Assembly (NCBI GenBank): GCA_018402445.1
Contig: JAGYIT010000006.1
Span: 62,001-126,000 of the forward strand
Direction of reading: 5' to 3'
Length of the DNA stretch: 64,000 bases
DNA from: Akkermansiaceae bacterium
GTDB taxonomy: Bacteria; Verrucomicrobiota; Verrucomicrobiia; Verrucomicrobiales; Akkermansiaceae
The position numbers were made by a program, and so were the translations under genes. This document shows, in pieces, positions 30,681 through 39,354 of the stretch (position 1 is its first letter; the number at the start of each line of letters is the position of its first letter). Under the pieces are notes generated by a model. It saw nothing but the letters and a program-made list of their open reading frames with translations. It was not told the DNA's origin and did not search any database.

Positions 30681-33600
30681 ATGACCTTCTCCACCTTCAT
30701 CCTCCGCGGCCTCCGCCATTACCGCAGCGCCTACCTCGCCGTTCTGCTAGGCTCCGCTCTCGGCGCGATGGTTCTGTTAGGCGCTCTCTTCGCCGGAGAT
30801 TCGGTGAAATCCACCCTCCGCCAGATCGCCGAACAACGCACCGGCCGCGCCACCCTCGTCCTCGCCGGTGGGGAAAATTTCTTCCGCGCGAGCCTAGCCA
30901 AAGATCTCCTCGGCACCGCGCCCGTCCTCCAGCTCCGCAGTCAAGTCGATACGCCGTCCGGTCGCTCGCTCGGCCAGGTCAACCTCTTCGGTGTCACTCC
31001 GGAGTTTTGGAAATTCGCTCCCGGAAACACCGCCCCGCCCGCCCTCGGCGAACGCGCCTGGGCGATCAACCGCGAACTCGCCCGCACCCTCGATCTCAAG
31101 ACCGGCGATACCCTCGTCATCCGTCTCGGCAAGCCCGGCCTCGCCTCACGCGACGCCCCGCTTTCCGGCGAACCCGAGGAACTGATCACCGTCCGCGGCA
31201 CCGTCGCGGAAATCCGCGATGACGACGCCATGGGCCGCTTCAACCTCCAAGCCACCCAACTCCCCGCACCGGCCGTCTTCCTGCCCATCGAAGCCCTCGC
31301 CGCCGCCATCGAGCGTTCGGACAGCGCCAACCTCCTGCTCTTTCAGGAAACTCTCACCACCGATGAAGCCACCGCCCGCATCCGCAAGTCCGCCCAACTC
31401 GCTGACTACGGACTCTCCCTGTTAGATATCCCGCTCTCCGTCGCCACCGAGATCCGCACCGACCGCATTTTCATCCCCACTCTCATCGAGGAAAAACTCC
31501 GCGCCCTCCTCCCGTCATCCCGCCCCGTCCTCACCTACCTCGCCAACACCATCGCCGCCAACGAGAAGGAAACGCCCTACTCGATGGTCACGGGTATCGA
31601 TCCCGCCGCCGTTTCCTTTATCCCCGACGATCTCGCGCCCGACCAGATCGTCCTCAATTCTTGGGAAGCCGAAGACCTCGCCGCCAAGCCCGGCGACACC
31701 GTCACGCTGAAATACTACACACTTGGTAGCGGCAACCAGCTCGTCGAGAAATCATCCGATTTCCGCGTCCACAGCATCGTCCCGCTGGAAGGTGCCGCCG
31801 CTGACAAGCTCTGGATGCCCGATTTTCCCGGCATCGCCGAAGCCGATAGCAACGCCGACTGGACTTCCGGCCTGCCGCTCGATCTCAGCCGCATCCGCGA
31901 AAAGGACGAAACCTACTGGGACGACCATCGCGGCACGCCGAAAGCCTTCATCACCCACGATGCCGCCCGCTCGATGTGGAGCAACCGTTGGGGCAACGCC
32001 ACCTCGCTCCGCCTCCCCGCCGGCGAAACGGATCTCGAACGCCGCATCCTCGACACCCTCACCCCTGCCGACGCCGGATTGCTGATCCGCAACATCGCCG
32101 CCGAAAGCCAAAGCGCCGCCTCCTCCCCGGTCGATATCGCCAGCCTGTTCCTGAGCATGTCGTTCTTCCTGATCCTCGCCGCCGTCGCCCTGACCGCCAT
32201 GTTGTTCCGCTTCAACGTCGAGCAGCGCAACCACGAGTCCGGCCTGCTCGCCGCACTCGGCGTTCCCGCAAAGAAAATCCTCCGTTGGCGGCTGATGGAA
32301 GGTTTGGTCGTAGTCACGCTCGGCGGCGCGCTCGGGGCGATCCTCGCCTTCGCCTACACCCGTGGCCTGCTGCTTTTCCTGGAGTCCATCTGGAACCGGG
32401 GCGATGACCGCATGTTCCGCTTCCACGCCTCTACGGCATCCCTAGTAGGTGGCGTCATTGGCTTCGTTTTCCTGATGATGACCACGATCTGGTTCGTCAC
32501 CCGCCGCCAGGCGAAACGCTCCGCCAGCCTGCGCCTCGAATCCGGCAGCGAGGAAATCACCCGGGGCGGGAAATCCCACGCCCGCTGGATCGCCCCGGCC
32601 GCAGGGCTGATCGGCATTGCCGCCATCGCCGCCACCAAGGCCATCGGCGCGCAAGGCGCGTTTTTCCTAGGCGGATTTTCGTTTCTCGTTGCCGGCCTCG
32701 CGCTCTTCCGCGTGGCTGGAGCGTCTCGCTCTAGGCCGTCCAAGGAGCGTCTCGCTCCGTCTTTCACCATCGCCCGTCTCGCAAGGTTCAACATCGCCCG
32801 CCGCCCGACCCGTTCGCTGGTCGTCGTCGGCAGCCTCGCCGCCGGGCTTTTCCTCGTCGTCTCCGTCACCGCTTTCCAGAAGCACGGCGGCGGCGATTGG
32901 CAGAAGCGCTCCGCCCGCTCGGGAGGCTTCGCGTTCTGGATCGAAACCACCTCCCCCGTCCACCGCAGCTCCGCCTCGGACTCCACCGCCGACATCCTCA
33001 ACCTCGGAGAAGACCGCGCAAAGCTCGGCGACATCCTCCCGTTCCGCATCGGCGCCGGCGACGACGCTTCCTGCTTCAACCTCAACTCCGTCGCCCGTCC
33101 CCGCCTGCTCGCCACCGACACCCGCGCCCTCGAAAAGCGCGGCTCCTTCACCATCAAATCCACCGCCACCGGCATCGAGCCATCTTGGAAATCTCTTCGC
33201 GAAGGCGACGCCCTCCGCGCTTTCATCGATGAAACCACCCTGATGTGGGTGCTGAAAAAAAAGCCCGGCGACCGCATCGACTACACGGACGAACAGGGCA
33301 ACACCTTCCCCGTCGAGATCGCCGGCACTCTCACCGGTTCCGTGTTCCAAGGGAGTTTCATCGTCGATGAACAACGCTACCTCGAACGCTTTCCCTCCAC
33401 CGGCGGCTATCAGCTTTTCCTCGCCGACACCTCCCACGACCTGACGGAAACGCGGGTTATCCTCCAGCGCGCCCTCACCGACCTCGGCGCCACCGTCACC
33501 ACCACCACCGAACGCCTCGCCGCCTTTGACAGCGTGGAAAACACCTACATCTCGATCTTCAATGTCCTCGGCGGACTCGGCGTGATCCTCGGAGCCGCCG

Positions 33601-33899
33601 GGCTCGGCATCGTCACCGCCCGCAACCTAGCTGAACGCCAACACGAGTTCACCCAGCTCCATCAGATCGGTATTTCCCGCAAAATCATCCGCTCCCTCAT
33701 CGTCCGCGAGACCCGGCAATTCATCCTCTGGGCCATCGGCATCGGCCTTCTCGCAGCCCTCATTTCCATCCTCCCCGCACTGCCCACCACCGGCCTAATT
33801 ACCACCCTAGCTTGGATCGCCGCCCTGGCCATCCTTTTCCTCCTCACCGCCACTACGTGCGCCTGGCTCGCCTTCCGCAAGTCATCCGTCTTTGGGTAA
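30681..33899 (+). CDS. FtsX-like ABC transporter permease
   Basis: A 1072-residue inner-membrane protein with two FtsX-type modules: an N-terminal membrane anchor (YLAVLLGSALGAMVLLGALF), a large periplasmic domain, a membrane bundle around residues 490-620 (FLSMSFFLILAAVALTAMLF, ILRWRLMEGLVVVTLGGALGAILAF), a second periplasmic domain, and a terminal bundle (FNVLGGLGVILGAAGLGIV through ALAILFLLTATTCAWLAF). The LAAxG motif (SGLLAALGVPAKKI) is seen. It is the likely partner of the LolD-like ATPase at 28584-29252. Two in-frame copies of a GGAGCG-tct-CGCTC(C/T) hairpin (32718-32758) encode GASRSRPSKERLAPS in the linker after a membrane segment. Confidence 0.88.
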   Translation: MTFSTFILRGLRHYRSAYLAVLLGSALGAMVLLGALFAGDSVKSTLRQIAEQRTGRATLVLAGGENFFRASLAKDLLGTAPVLQLRSQVDTPSGRSLGQVNLFGVTPEFWKFAPGNTAPPALGERAWAINRELARTLDLKTGDTLVIRLGKPGLASRDAPLSGEPEELITVRGTVAEIRDDDAMGRFNLQATQLPAPAVFLPIEALAAAIERSDSANLLLFQETLTTDEATARIRKSAQLADYGLSLLDIPLSVATEIRTDRIFIPTLIEEKLRALLPSSRPVLTYLANTIAANEKETPYSMVTGIDPAAVSFIPDDLAPDQIVLNSWEAEDLAAKPGDTVTLKYYTLGSGNQLVEKSSDFRVHSIVPLEGAAADKLWMPDFPGIAEADSNADWTSGLPLDLSRIREKDETYWDDHRGTPKAFITHDAARSMWSNRWGNATSLRLPAGETDLERRILDTLTPADAGLLIRNIAAESQSAASSPVDIASLFLSMSFFLILAAVALTAMLFRFNVEQRNHESGLLAALGVPAKKILRWRLMEGLVVVTLGGALGAILAFAYTRGLLLFLESIWNRGDDRMFRFHASTASLVGGVIGFVFLMMTTIWFVTRRQAKRSASLRLESGSEEITRGGKSHARWIAPAAGLIGIAAIAATKAIGAQGAFFLGGFSFLVAGLALFRVAGASRSRPSKERLAPSFTIARLARFNIARRPTRSLVVVGSLAAGLFLVVSVTAFQKHGGGDWQKRSARSGGFAFWIETTSPVHRSSASDSTADILNLGEDRAKLGDILPFRIGAGDDASCFNLNSVARPRLLATDTRALEKRGSFTIKSTATGIEPSWKSLREGDALRAFIDETTLMWVLKKKPGDRIDYTDEQGNTFPVEIAGTLTGSVFQGSFIVDEQRYLERFPSTGGYQLFLADTSHDLTETRVILQRALTDLGATVTTTTERLAAFDSVENTYISIFNVLGGLGVILGAAGLGIVTARNLAERQHEFTQLHQIGISRKIIRSLIVRETRQFILWAIGIGLLAALISILPALPTTGLITTLAWIAALAILFLLTATTCAWLAFRKSSVFG
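32718..32758 (+). repeat. Paired GGAGCG-tct-CGCTC hairpins inside the ABC permease gene
   Basis: GGAGCGtctCGCTCT (32718-32732) and GGAGCGtctCGCTCC (32744-32758) lie 11 bp apart and are translated in frame. Confidence 0.7.
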
Positions 33900-33957
33900 G
33901 GCCGCATTCCCCGAGAAATTTTGTTGCCAAGGACAGGCGCATCACTAGTTTCAAGGC

Positions 33958-34035
33958 ATGTTGAAACGCATCGCCACCGCCGCGCTCATCGCCATCACCG
34001 CGTTCGCGGCCACTTCGTGTTGCTGCCTTTTCTAA
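33958..34035 (+). CDS. Very small lipoprotein-like peptide
   Basis: A 25-codon frame, MLKRIATAALIAITAFAATS plus CCCLF, consisting of a hydrophobic signal-like segment and a Cys triplet after ATS that could act as a lipobox. It lies 22 bp upstream of another Cys-containing lipoprotein gene on the same strand. Small lipopeptides of the entericidin/Lpp-stub type look similar, but no family is claimed. Confidence 0.45.
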   Translation: MLKRIATAALIAITAFAATSCCCLF

Positions 34036-34057
34036 CCGAAACCACAGAACCAATCCG

Positions 34058-34456
34058 ATGAAAAAACTCCTCAGCCTACTGACCCTCGTCGCCCTATCCA
34101 TGGGCTTTTCCTCATGCTGCTCGATGTTCGGCGTAACCTCGAGCTCCTCCGGCTACCGCACCGAAACGCGTCAGGTGAAGACATGCCACTATGACATCGT
34201 CACCGAGCAGGTTTACACCGCCAATCCGAGCGGCAAGGGCGGCATGATGGAGACCGTCGAGAAGCGCGTCCCCCGCTACAAGACCGTCACCAGAAAAGTC
34301 CGCATCCCCTGCGGTGCCTGTGTGCGCTTCTACTGCCCCAAGAAGGACTGCTGCGGAACCACCAGCGAATCCTATCTCAAGATGGCCACCGCGCAGGGGT
34401 CTGTAGGTAGTCCCCACATCGGCCTCGCGCCGACCATGAAAAAGCTCGCCGAGTAA
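34058..34456 (+). CDS. Cysteine-rich putative lipoprotein
   Basis: A 132-residue protein of unrecognised family. The N-terminus MKKLLSLLTLVALSMGFSSC is a lipoprotein signal with the probable lipidated Cys at residue 20. The body is rich in Cys (KTCHYDIVTEQVY, IPCGACVRFYCPKKDCCG), which could form disulphides or bind metal, and contains a duplicated RxxxxRxVK-type segment (YRTETRQVKTCHYD / YKTVTRKVRIPCG). It is followed by a strong terminator, so it and the tiny upstream peptide may be a small transcription unit. Confidence 0.7.
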   Translation: MKKLLSLLTLVALSMGFSSCCSMFGVTSSSSGYRTETRQVKTCHYDIVTEQVYTANPSGKGGMMETVEKRVPRYKTVTRKVRIPCGACVRFYCPKKDCCGTTSESYLKMATAQGSVGSPHIGLAPTMKKLAE

Positions 34457-34479
34457 AGCGGCTTTCCCTTTTTTCCATC

Positions 34480-34520
34480 AGAAGCGCGGTGCGGCACTGT
34501 CCGTTCCGCGCTTCTTGTTT
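34480..34520 (+). terminator. Rho-independent terminator after the Cys-rich lipoprotein
   Basis: AGAAGCGCGG pairs perfectly with CCGCGCTTCT, followed by tgttt. Confidence 0.85.
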
Positions 34521-34598
34521 CAAGGGGATCGCAAAAAGGGCTGGAAATGCCCGCGCATTCTCCCATCCTTCCGCCGTCCCACGATTTCTCCCATCATC

Positions 34599-35912
34599 AT
34601 GTCAGTAAACATCGAAATGCCCAAGCTCTCGGACACCATGACCGAGGGCACCCTCATCAAATGGCACAAAAAAGTCGGCGACACCGTCGAGATCGGTGAC
34701 ATCCTCGCCGAGATCGAGACCGATAAGGCCACGATGGAAATGGAGGCCTTTGACGAGGGTGTGATTACGGAAATCCTCATCCAAGAGGGTGGCAAAGCTC
34801 CTATCGGGGGCGTCCTTGCGGTACTCGACGGCGACGACGCAAGCCCGGCTCCCGCGCCCGCCGCCGAAAAACCGGCGGAAGCTCCGGCTCCCGCAGAAAA
34901 GAAACAGCAAAAGGAACAGCAAAAGCCCGAAACAGCAGCTACATCCGCGCCGCAAGCCTGCGAGGGAGACCGCGTGAAAGCATCCCCGCTCGCCCGCAAG
35001 GTAGCCGGGGAGCTCGGCGTCGATCTCTCCGCTGTCACCGGCTCCGGCCCGGCGGGCCGCATCGTGAAAGAGGATGTCGAGAAAGCCTCCTCCGCCCCCG
35101 CTCCGAAAGCCCCTTCGCAAGCTGCCACCGCCGCCGCGAAGCTTTCCGAAGCCGTCAAGGCTCGCGCCACCGCCGCCCCCAGCTCTCCACCCGCCGCTCC
35201 GATCCAGCCTGTCACCAAGGAGGGCGACGAGCGCGTCGAACTCTCCTCGATGCGCAAGATCATCGCCTCCCGCCTGCTCACCTCCAAGACCACGATCCCG
35301 CATTTCTACCTGCACGTGGAGGTGGACGCCGCACCGCTCATGGCTCTGCGCAAACAGGTCAACGACCAAGCGGAGAAAACGCACGGCAACAAGTATTCCG
35401 TCAACGACTTCATCCTCAAGGCCACGATCAACGCCGCCGAGGCCGTGCCTGCGATCAACGCCTCGTTCGCCGGCGACCACATCGTGAAGTTCAAGCACGT
35501 CGGCCTCTCCGTCGCCATCGCGGTTGAGGACGGCCTCGTCACCCCTGTCATCAGGGAGGCCGAGACGAAATCCCTGCTCGCTATCTCGCGTGCCGTGAAG
35601 GATTTCGCCGCCCGCGCGAAGGAGAGGAAACTCAAGCCCGATGAGTTCGACGGAGGCACCATCACCGTCTCCAACCTCGGCGCGTGGGGCATCGATTCCT
35701 TCGCTGCGATCGTCAACCCTCCGCAGGCCGCCATCCTCGCCGTCGGCGCGGCCATCGAGAAGCCGGTTGTGAAAAACGGCCAGATCGTCCCCGGCCTGCG
35801 CATGAACATCGGCCTCTCCGCCGACCACCGCGTCGTCGATGGCGCCGTCGCCGCCACATTCCTAGCCGAGGTCAGGAAGCTCATCGAGAACCCGGCGCTG
35901 ATGCTACTGTGA
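34599..35912 (+). CDS. pdhC: Pyruvate dehydrogenase E2, dihydrolipoamide acetyltransferase
   Basis: Transfers acetyl groups from E1 to CoA in the pyruvate dehydrogenase complex. The 437-residue order is a single lipoyl domain with lipoylated Lys in EIETDKATMEMEAFDEG (about residue 43), an Ala/Pro-rich linker, a peripheral-subunit-binding domain (KASPLARKVAGELGVDLSAV...GPAGRIVKEDV), a second Ala/Pro linker and the catalytic domain ending in SADHRVVDGAVAATFL with the His and Asp of the active site. MSVNIEMPKLSDTMTEG is the conserved start; an upstream in-frame start at 34515 is not. E1 genes (pdhA, pdhB) lie 3.4-7.4 kb away on the other strand; no E3 is in the window. Confidence 0.93.
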   Translation: MSVNIEMPKLSDTMTEGTLIKWHKKVGDTVEIGDILAEIETDKATMEMEAFDEGVITEILIQEGGKAPIGGVLAVLDGDDASPAPAPAAEKPAEAPAPAEKKQQKEQQKPETAATSAPQACEGDRVKASPLARKVAGELGVDLSAVTGSGPAGRIVKEDVEKASSAPAPKAPSQAATAAAKLSEAVKARATAAPSSPPAAPIQPVTKEGDERVELSSMRKIIASRLLTSKTTIPHFYLHVEVDAAPLMALRKQVNDQAEKTHGNKYSVNDFILKATINAAEAVPAINASFAGDHIVKFKHVGLSVAIAVEDGLVTPVIREAETKSLLAISRAVKDFAARAKERKLKPDEFDGGTITVSNLGAWGIDSFAAIVNPPQAAILAVGAAIEKPVVKNGQIVPGLRMNIGLSADHRVVDGAVAATFLAEVRKLIENPALMLL

Positions 35913-35950
35913 GGTTGGCGCCCGCTTTCGATGTCAAATGAGTACCTTTG

Positions 35951-36028
35951 TTAGGTAGCTTCCACGTCCGGCGAGGCGGCGGCGAGGGAGGAAAAGCAGA
36001 GGGACAGGGAGAGGATTCTGCGGTGCAT
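35951..36028 (-). pseudogene. Orphan signal-peptide peptide
   Basis: A 25-residue frame, MHRRILSLSLCFSSLAAASP ending DVEAT, consisting of a complete Sec-type signal and a stop just past the cleavage site. It lies downstream of the TauE/SafE gene on the same strand. Probably the 5' stump of a lost exported protein; could be chance. Confidence 0.35.
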
Positions 36029-36078
36029 GGCAAAGCGGATGGCGCGTCCATGACCGTGTGACAACCCGCGCTGCGCGG

Positions 36079-37083
36079 TCAGCTCCCCCGCTGTCCCCTG
36101 CGGTCGGAGCGCTCGCCTTTGCGGTGCAGCCACTCGAAGCCGAGGTTGAAAAGAATCACGCCGCCCAGCGCGCAGGCTAGGCCGATGAGGCCGAGGCGCG
36201 ACCATTCGTCGGTCATCGTCCAGACGAACTGGCCGATGCAGAGGATGGAGACGAAATACAGGGTCGGCGCGCGGCCCACTTTCGAGACAACGAACGCACC
36301 CAGCGGGGCGCCCAGAGCCACGATGGGCGCGGCGGCCAGCCAGTTTTCGAAAACGCCCGGCTGCATGGTTTGAGTCAGCGTTTTCACCGCGACCCCGACG
36401 AGCGAGGTGAAGGCCATGATGATCACGGAGCTGGGGATCGCGATTTTTAGATCCGCTTGGCAGAGTAGGACGAGAACGGCGTACAGCACCATGTCGATAC
36501 CTACGCCGGTGATGGCAGCGACTGTCGCGCCCGCGAGCAGGCCGACGAGGAAACCGGCGTTGCGGTCAAAGCGGTGGGCGCCTGGAGCCAGCCCCTGGTG
36601 GCGGGAAAGTTCCTTGAGGCGGTAGAGGTGCAGCACGCCGAAGCTGCACCAGACGACGGCGAAGACAACCTTGATCACGAGCGCGGGCACCAGCGGGGCG
36701 ATGTAAAGAATGCCCAGCGGTGTGCCGATCAGCGAGCCAAGCATCGCCCAGCGCACCATCGGCCACTCGACCGGCTGGCGGCGGGCGATGATGAAGATCG
36801 AGGCGCTGGTCATGCCGATGCTCTGCACCGCGAAGCTGAAATCCCTGCCCAGCGTTGCGGACTCCTTGAAAAGCAGGACGAGGATGGGGAAACCGACCGT
36901 GCCGCCGCCCATCGGGGTCGCACCCGCCGCGTAGCTGCCTAGGGCCATGGCGATCGCGATGCCCTTGTGCTCGGCGAGGGTCTGCCAGTGGTTTCCGGTG
37001 ATCACCAGCGCGAGCCAGCAGGTGTAGAAAAGCGCGATCCAGATGAACCAGATTTTCAGCGAAGGGGCGGATCGGCGGCTCAT
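36079..37083 (-). CDS. TauE/SafE-family membrane transporter
   Basis: A 334-residue, about eight-TM protein of the TauE/SafE/YfcA type: paired glycine-containing helices such as IAIAMALGSYAAGATPMGGGTVGFPILVLLF and AAPIVALGAPLGAFVVSKVGR. Relatives export sulfite, sulfoacetate or other small anions; the next gene on the same strand is a sulfatase (55 bp upstream), so sulfate or sulfite handling is suggested by context. The C-terminus is basic (HRKGERSDRRGQRGS). Confidence 0.82.
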   Translation of the reverse strand: MSRRSAPSLKIWFIWIALFYTCWLALVITGNHWQTLAEHKGIAIAMALGSYAAGATPMGGGTVGFPILVLLFKESATLGRDFSFAVQSIGMTSASIFIIARRQPVEWPMVRWAMLGSLIGTPLGILYIAPLVPALVIKVVFAVVWCSFGVLHLYRLKELSRHQGLAPGAHRFDRNAGFLVGLLAGATVAAITGVGIDMVLYAVLVLLCQADLKIAIPSSVIIMAFTSLVGVAVKTLTQTMQPGVFENWLAAAPIVALGAPLGAFVVSKVGRAPTLYFVSILCIGQFVWTMTDEWSRLGLIGLACALGGVILFNLGFEWLHRKGERSDRRGQRGS

Positions 37084-37137
37084 GCGCAGCGGAAAATGAA
37101 GGGTCGCGGGCGGGAAGCAATCCCAAGATTCGGGGGG

Positions 37138-38535
37138 TTAGCGTAGCTTCGCGTCGAGCTTGGCTTCCAGTTTGCGGACGAGCTCCGGGTTTTCTGCGGC
37201 GATGTTTTTCTTCTCCTTTTCCGGTGAGCCGTGGTCGTAGAGTTCGAAAGCCGCGTCATTGTCCTTCAGATTGTGGCGGATCAGGCGGTGGCGGTCGGTG
37301 CGGATCGTTTCCTTCGAGCTGTAATAGGAAATTGCGGCACCGCCCTCCGTTTCCGGGTTTTCGAGGTGTTTTGCGAGGGAGTTTCCTGAAAGACCTTCGG
37401 GCGCGGGAACGCCGGTGAGTTCGCAGAGTGTGGGGTAGAGATCGACGGTTTCGACGATGGCGTCGGTGGATTCGCCCGCGTGTTTCATTCCGGGAGCGCG
37501 GATGATGAGAGGGGCGCGCAGGGATTCCTCGAAAAGGGTGTGCTTGCCCCAAACGGCGTGCTCGCCGAGGTGGAAGCCATGGTCGCCCCATAGCACGACG
37601 ATGGTGTTTTCGGCGAGTCCGAGTTTTTCTAGGTGCCCCAACACCTGCGCGACCTGGGCGTCGGCGTAGGAAACGCAGGCGGCGTAGGAACGTCGGACAT
37701 CGTCGGCGTAGTCGGCCTCCTTCCATGGATTCCGGCCGTGGCGGGCATAGCGCTGGAATTCGCCGCTGTTGTGCCAGGTGCTCAGGCCTTCCGGTTTCTG
37801 TGGATGGGGAATGGGCGGCAGCTTTGCCTTTTCGTAAATATCGAGGTAGGACTTCGGGGCGGCGAAGGGTAGGTGCGGCTTCATGATGCCGACGGCGAGG
37901 AAGAACGGCTCCTTTTTACCCGCGAGGCCGTTCATCTGGCTCAGCGCTTCCTTGGTGATCCAGCCGTCGGTGTATCTCATGTCGTCGCCTTCCTTGTGCT
38001 CGACGAGCGGAGTGCCCGGGCCGCGCGGCACCCCGTCGGCGTAACCGTGCATGGCGGCTTGCGGATTTTTCCACGGGCCGACCGGCATGATGTTCACGTC
38101 CCATGATCCGGGCATCTCGGTTTTTTCTGGATCGTTCCAATCGTTCCCGCTCTGCCCGCCCGGATAATGCGAGATTTTGCCGACCGCCACCGTGCGGTAT
38201 CCGTTTTCGCGGAACTGGCGCGGCAGGGAAAACGGCTGATTGTCCGAATCTTTTGCCGCGGCCATCAGGGCGTCATTGCCTCGCTGGGCTCCGCTCTTGC
38301 CGTATTTCCCGGTGAGAAGGGTGTAGCGGGAAGCGCCGCAGGTGGGAGCTTGCACGTAATGCCGGGTGAAGGCGCGCCCAGTTGCCGCCAGGGCGTCCAT
38401 CGCCGGGGAATGGATGTGGTCGGCACCGAAAGACCTGAGCTCGGGGCGCAGGTCATCCACACAGATAAGCAGGACGTTCGGCTTCGCGGCGAGCAGCGGC
38501 GCGATCAGGGCGAGCGAAAGAATGATCGTTTTCAT
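37138..38535 (-). CDS. Sulfatase (arylsulfatase / iduronate-2-sulfatase-like), exported
   Basis: A 465-residue sulfatase with a signal peptide (MKTIILSLALIAPLLAA) and the N-terminal metal site NVLLICVDDLRPELRSFGAD. The formylglycine motif is CGASRYTLLTG (CxAxR form, so an anaerobic or aerobic FGE-type maturase must act on this Cys). Further ligands are GDHGFHLGEHAVWGKH. Overall form matches iduronate-2-sulfatase-like enzymes that remove sulfate from sulfated polysaccharides. MKTIIL at 38535 is the sensible start; an upstream start at 38571 would precede the signal peptide. An FGE-like domain exists in the kinase at 48.5 kb, but it is a fusion module, not an obvious maturase. Confidence 0.92.
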   Translation of the reverse strand: MKTIILSLALIAPLLAAKPNVLLICVDDLRPELRSFGADHIHSPAMDALAATGRAFTRHYVQAPTCGASRYTLLTGKYGKSGAQRGNDALMAAAKDSDNQPFSLPRQFRENGYRTVAVGKISHYPGGQSGNDWNDPEKTEMPGSWDVNIMPVGPWKNPQAAMHGYADGVPRGPGTPLVEHKEGDDMRYTDGWITKEALSQMNGLAGKKEPFFLAVGIMKPHLPFAAPKSYLDIYEKAKLPPIPHPQKPEGLSTWHNSGEFQRYARHGRNPWKEADYADDVRRSYAACVSYADAQVAQVLGHLEKLGLAENTIVVLWGDHGFHLGEHAVWGKHTLFEESLRAPLIIRAPGMKHAGESTDAIVETVDLYPTLCELTGVPAPEGLSGNSLAKHLENPETEGGAAISYYSSKETIRTDRHRLIRHNLKDNDAAFELYDHGSPEKEKKNIAAENPELVRKLEAKLDAKLR

Positions 38536-38655
38536 GGCTGCCAAGGTGCGCGGACGGACGACACTCGGCAAGGCGGTATTGAGTGGAGGGATCCGTCCGG
38601 ATGCGGAGAGAGAGGGTGGGCATGGCGGGATTAGGAAAGGTGTCAGAGAGAATCA

Positions 38656-39051
38656 TCAAGCGGGCGCGGTGTGATCACGGAGCCATGCCGCAAAGTCCTC
38701 TTCGGAAAGATCACCGGCGGCGAGAGCGAGCATAGTCACATAACGCTCAGTCTTTTCCGCGAGCAGCTTGAGCCCATTCCACCTTAGAAACAAGCGGTAG
38801 GCTACGAATGCTGTGCGCTTGTTGCCGTCTAGAAATGGATGGTTTTTAGCGATTCCGTATGCGTATGCGGCGGCTAGAGCACAGAGGTCGGGAGCAGGGC
38901 TGCCGTAACTGAGCAGCTGTTGGGGACGTGCCAACGCAGACAGAAGCAGACCTTCATCACGCAGACCGCTTTGTCCCCCATGTTCCGCGAGCTGCCTGTC
39001 GTGAAGCGCATGCGTGATTCGCGGAGTGATCCATTTTGGCTCGGAAATCAT
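38656..39051 (-). CDS. Doc (death-on-curing) Fic-family toxin
   Basis: A 131-residue Fic-fold toxin with motif HPFLDGNKRTAFVAYRLFL, matching the Doc form HxFxxxNKR. Doc enzymes phosphorylate EF-Tu. The N-terminal WITPRITHALHDRQLAEHGG and GLRDEGLLLSALARPQQL are also typical. It ends 120 bp before the sulfatase start and is preceded by an AbrB-like antitoxin gene 20 bp upstream. This is one of several TA modules in the pdh region. Confidence 0.88.
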   Translation of the reverse strand: MISEPKWITPRITHALHDRQLAEHGGQSGLRDEGLLLSALARPQQLLSYGSPAPDLCALAAAYAYGIAKNHPFLDGNKRTAFVAYRLFLRWNGLKLLAEKTERYVTMLALAAGDLSEEDFAAWLRDHTAPA

Positions 39052-39071
39052 CTTTCGTCTCTACTCCGGAC

Positions 39072-39299
39072 TCACTGGGCGAGCTTTTTTAGAACATCCC
39101 TGTCTTCCCTCATGATCTCTTCCGCGAGTTTCATCGCTGTCGCAAAATCTTCGTCGTATGGGTTGAGTCCAATCCCATCCGGGGTCTCCACGACGGTCAA
39201 TGTATCGCCCTTAGATACACGGAGTTTCTCCAGTATCTCCTTCGATAAAATGATGCCCGCCGAGTTTCCGATGGAAGTGATTTTTACCGTCGCAGTCAT
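39072..39299 (-). CDS. AbrB/MazE-type antitoxin
   Basis: A 75-residue protein with the swapped-hairpin AbrB/SpoVT signature VKITSIGNSAGIILSKEILEKLRVSKGDTLTV, then an acidic helical tail that would contact the toxin. It lies 20 bp upstream of the Doc toxin. AbrB-Doc pairings are a common mixed TA arrangement. The module sits between pdhB and the sulfatase. Confidence 0.85.
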   Translation of the reverse strand: MTATVKITSIGNSAGIILSKEILEKLRVSKGDTLTVVETPDGIGLNPYDEDFATAMKLAEEIMREDRDVLKKLAQ

Positions 39300-39354
39300 G
39301 AGTCGATTCTAACTCAGGTTAGAACATGCGCAACGGGTAATTCTGAACCTTTTC

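Noticed and set aside
32354-33277. A 307-codon minus-strand frame inside the ABC permease
   Set aside because: No motifs; a shadow of a GC-rich gene on the other strand.
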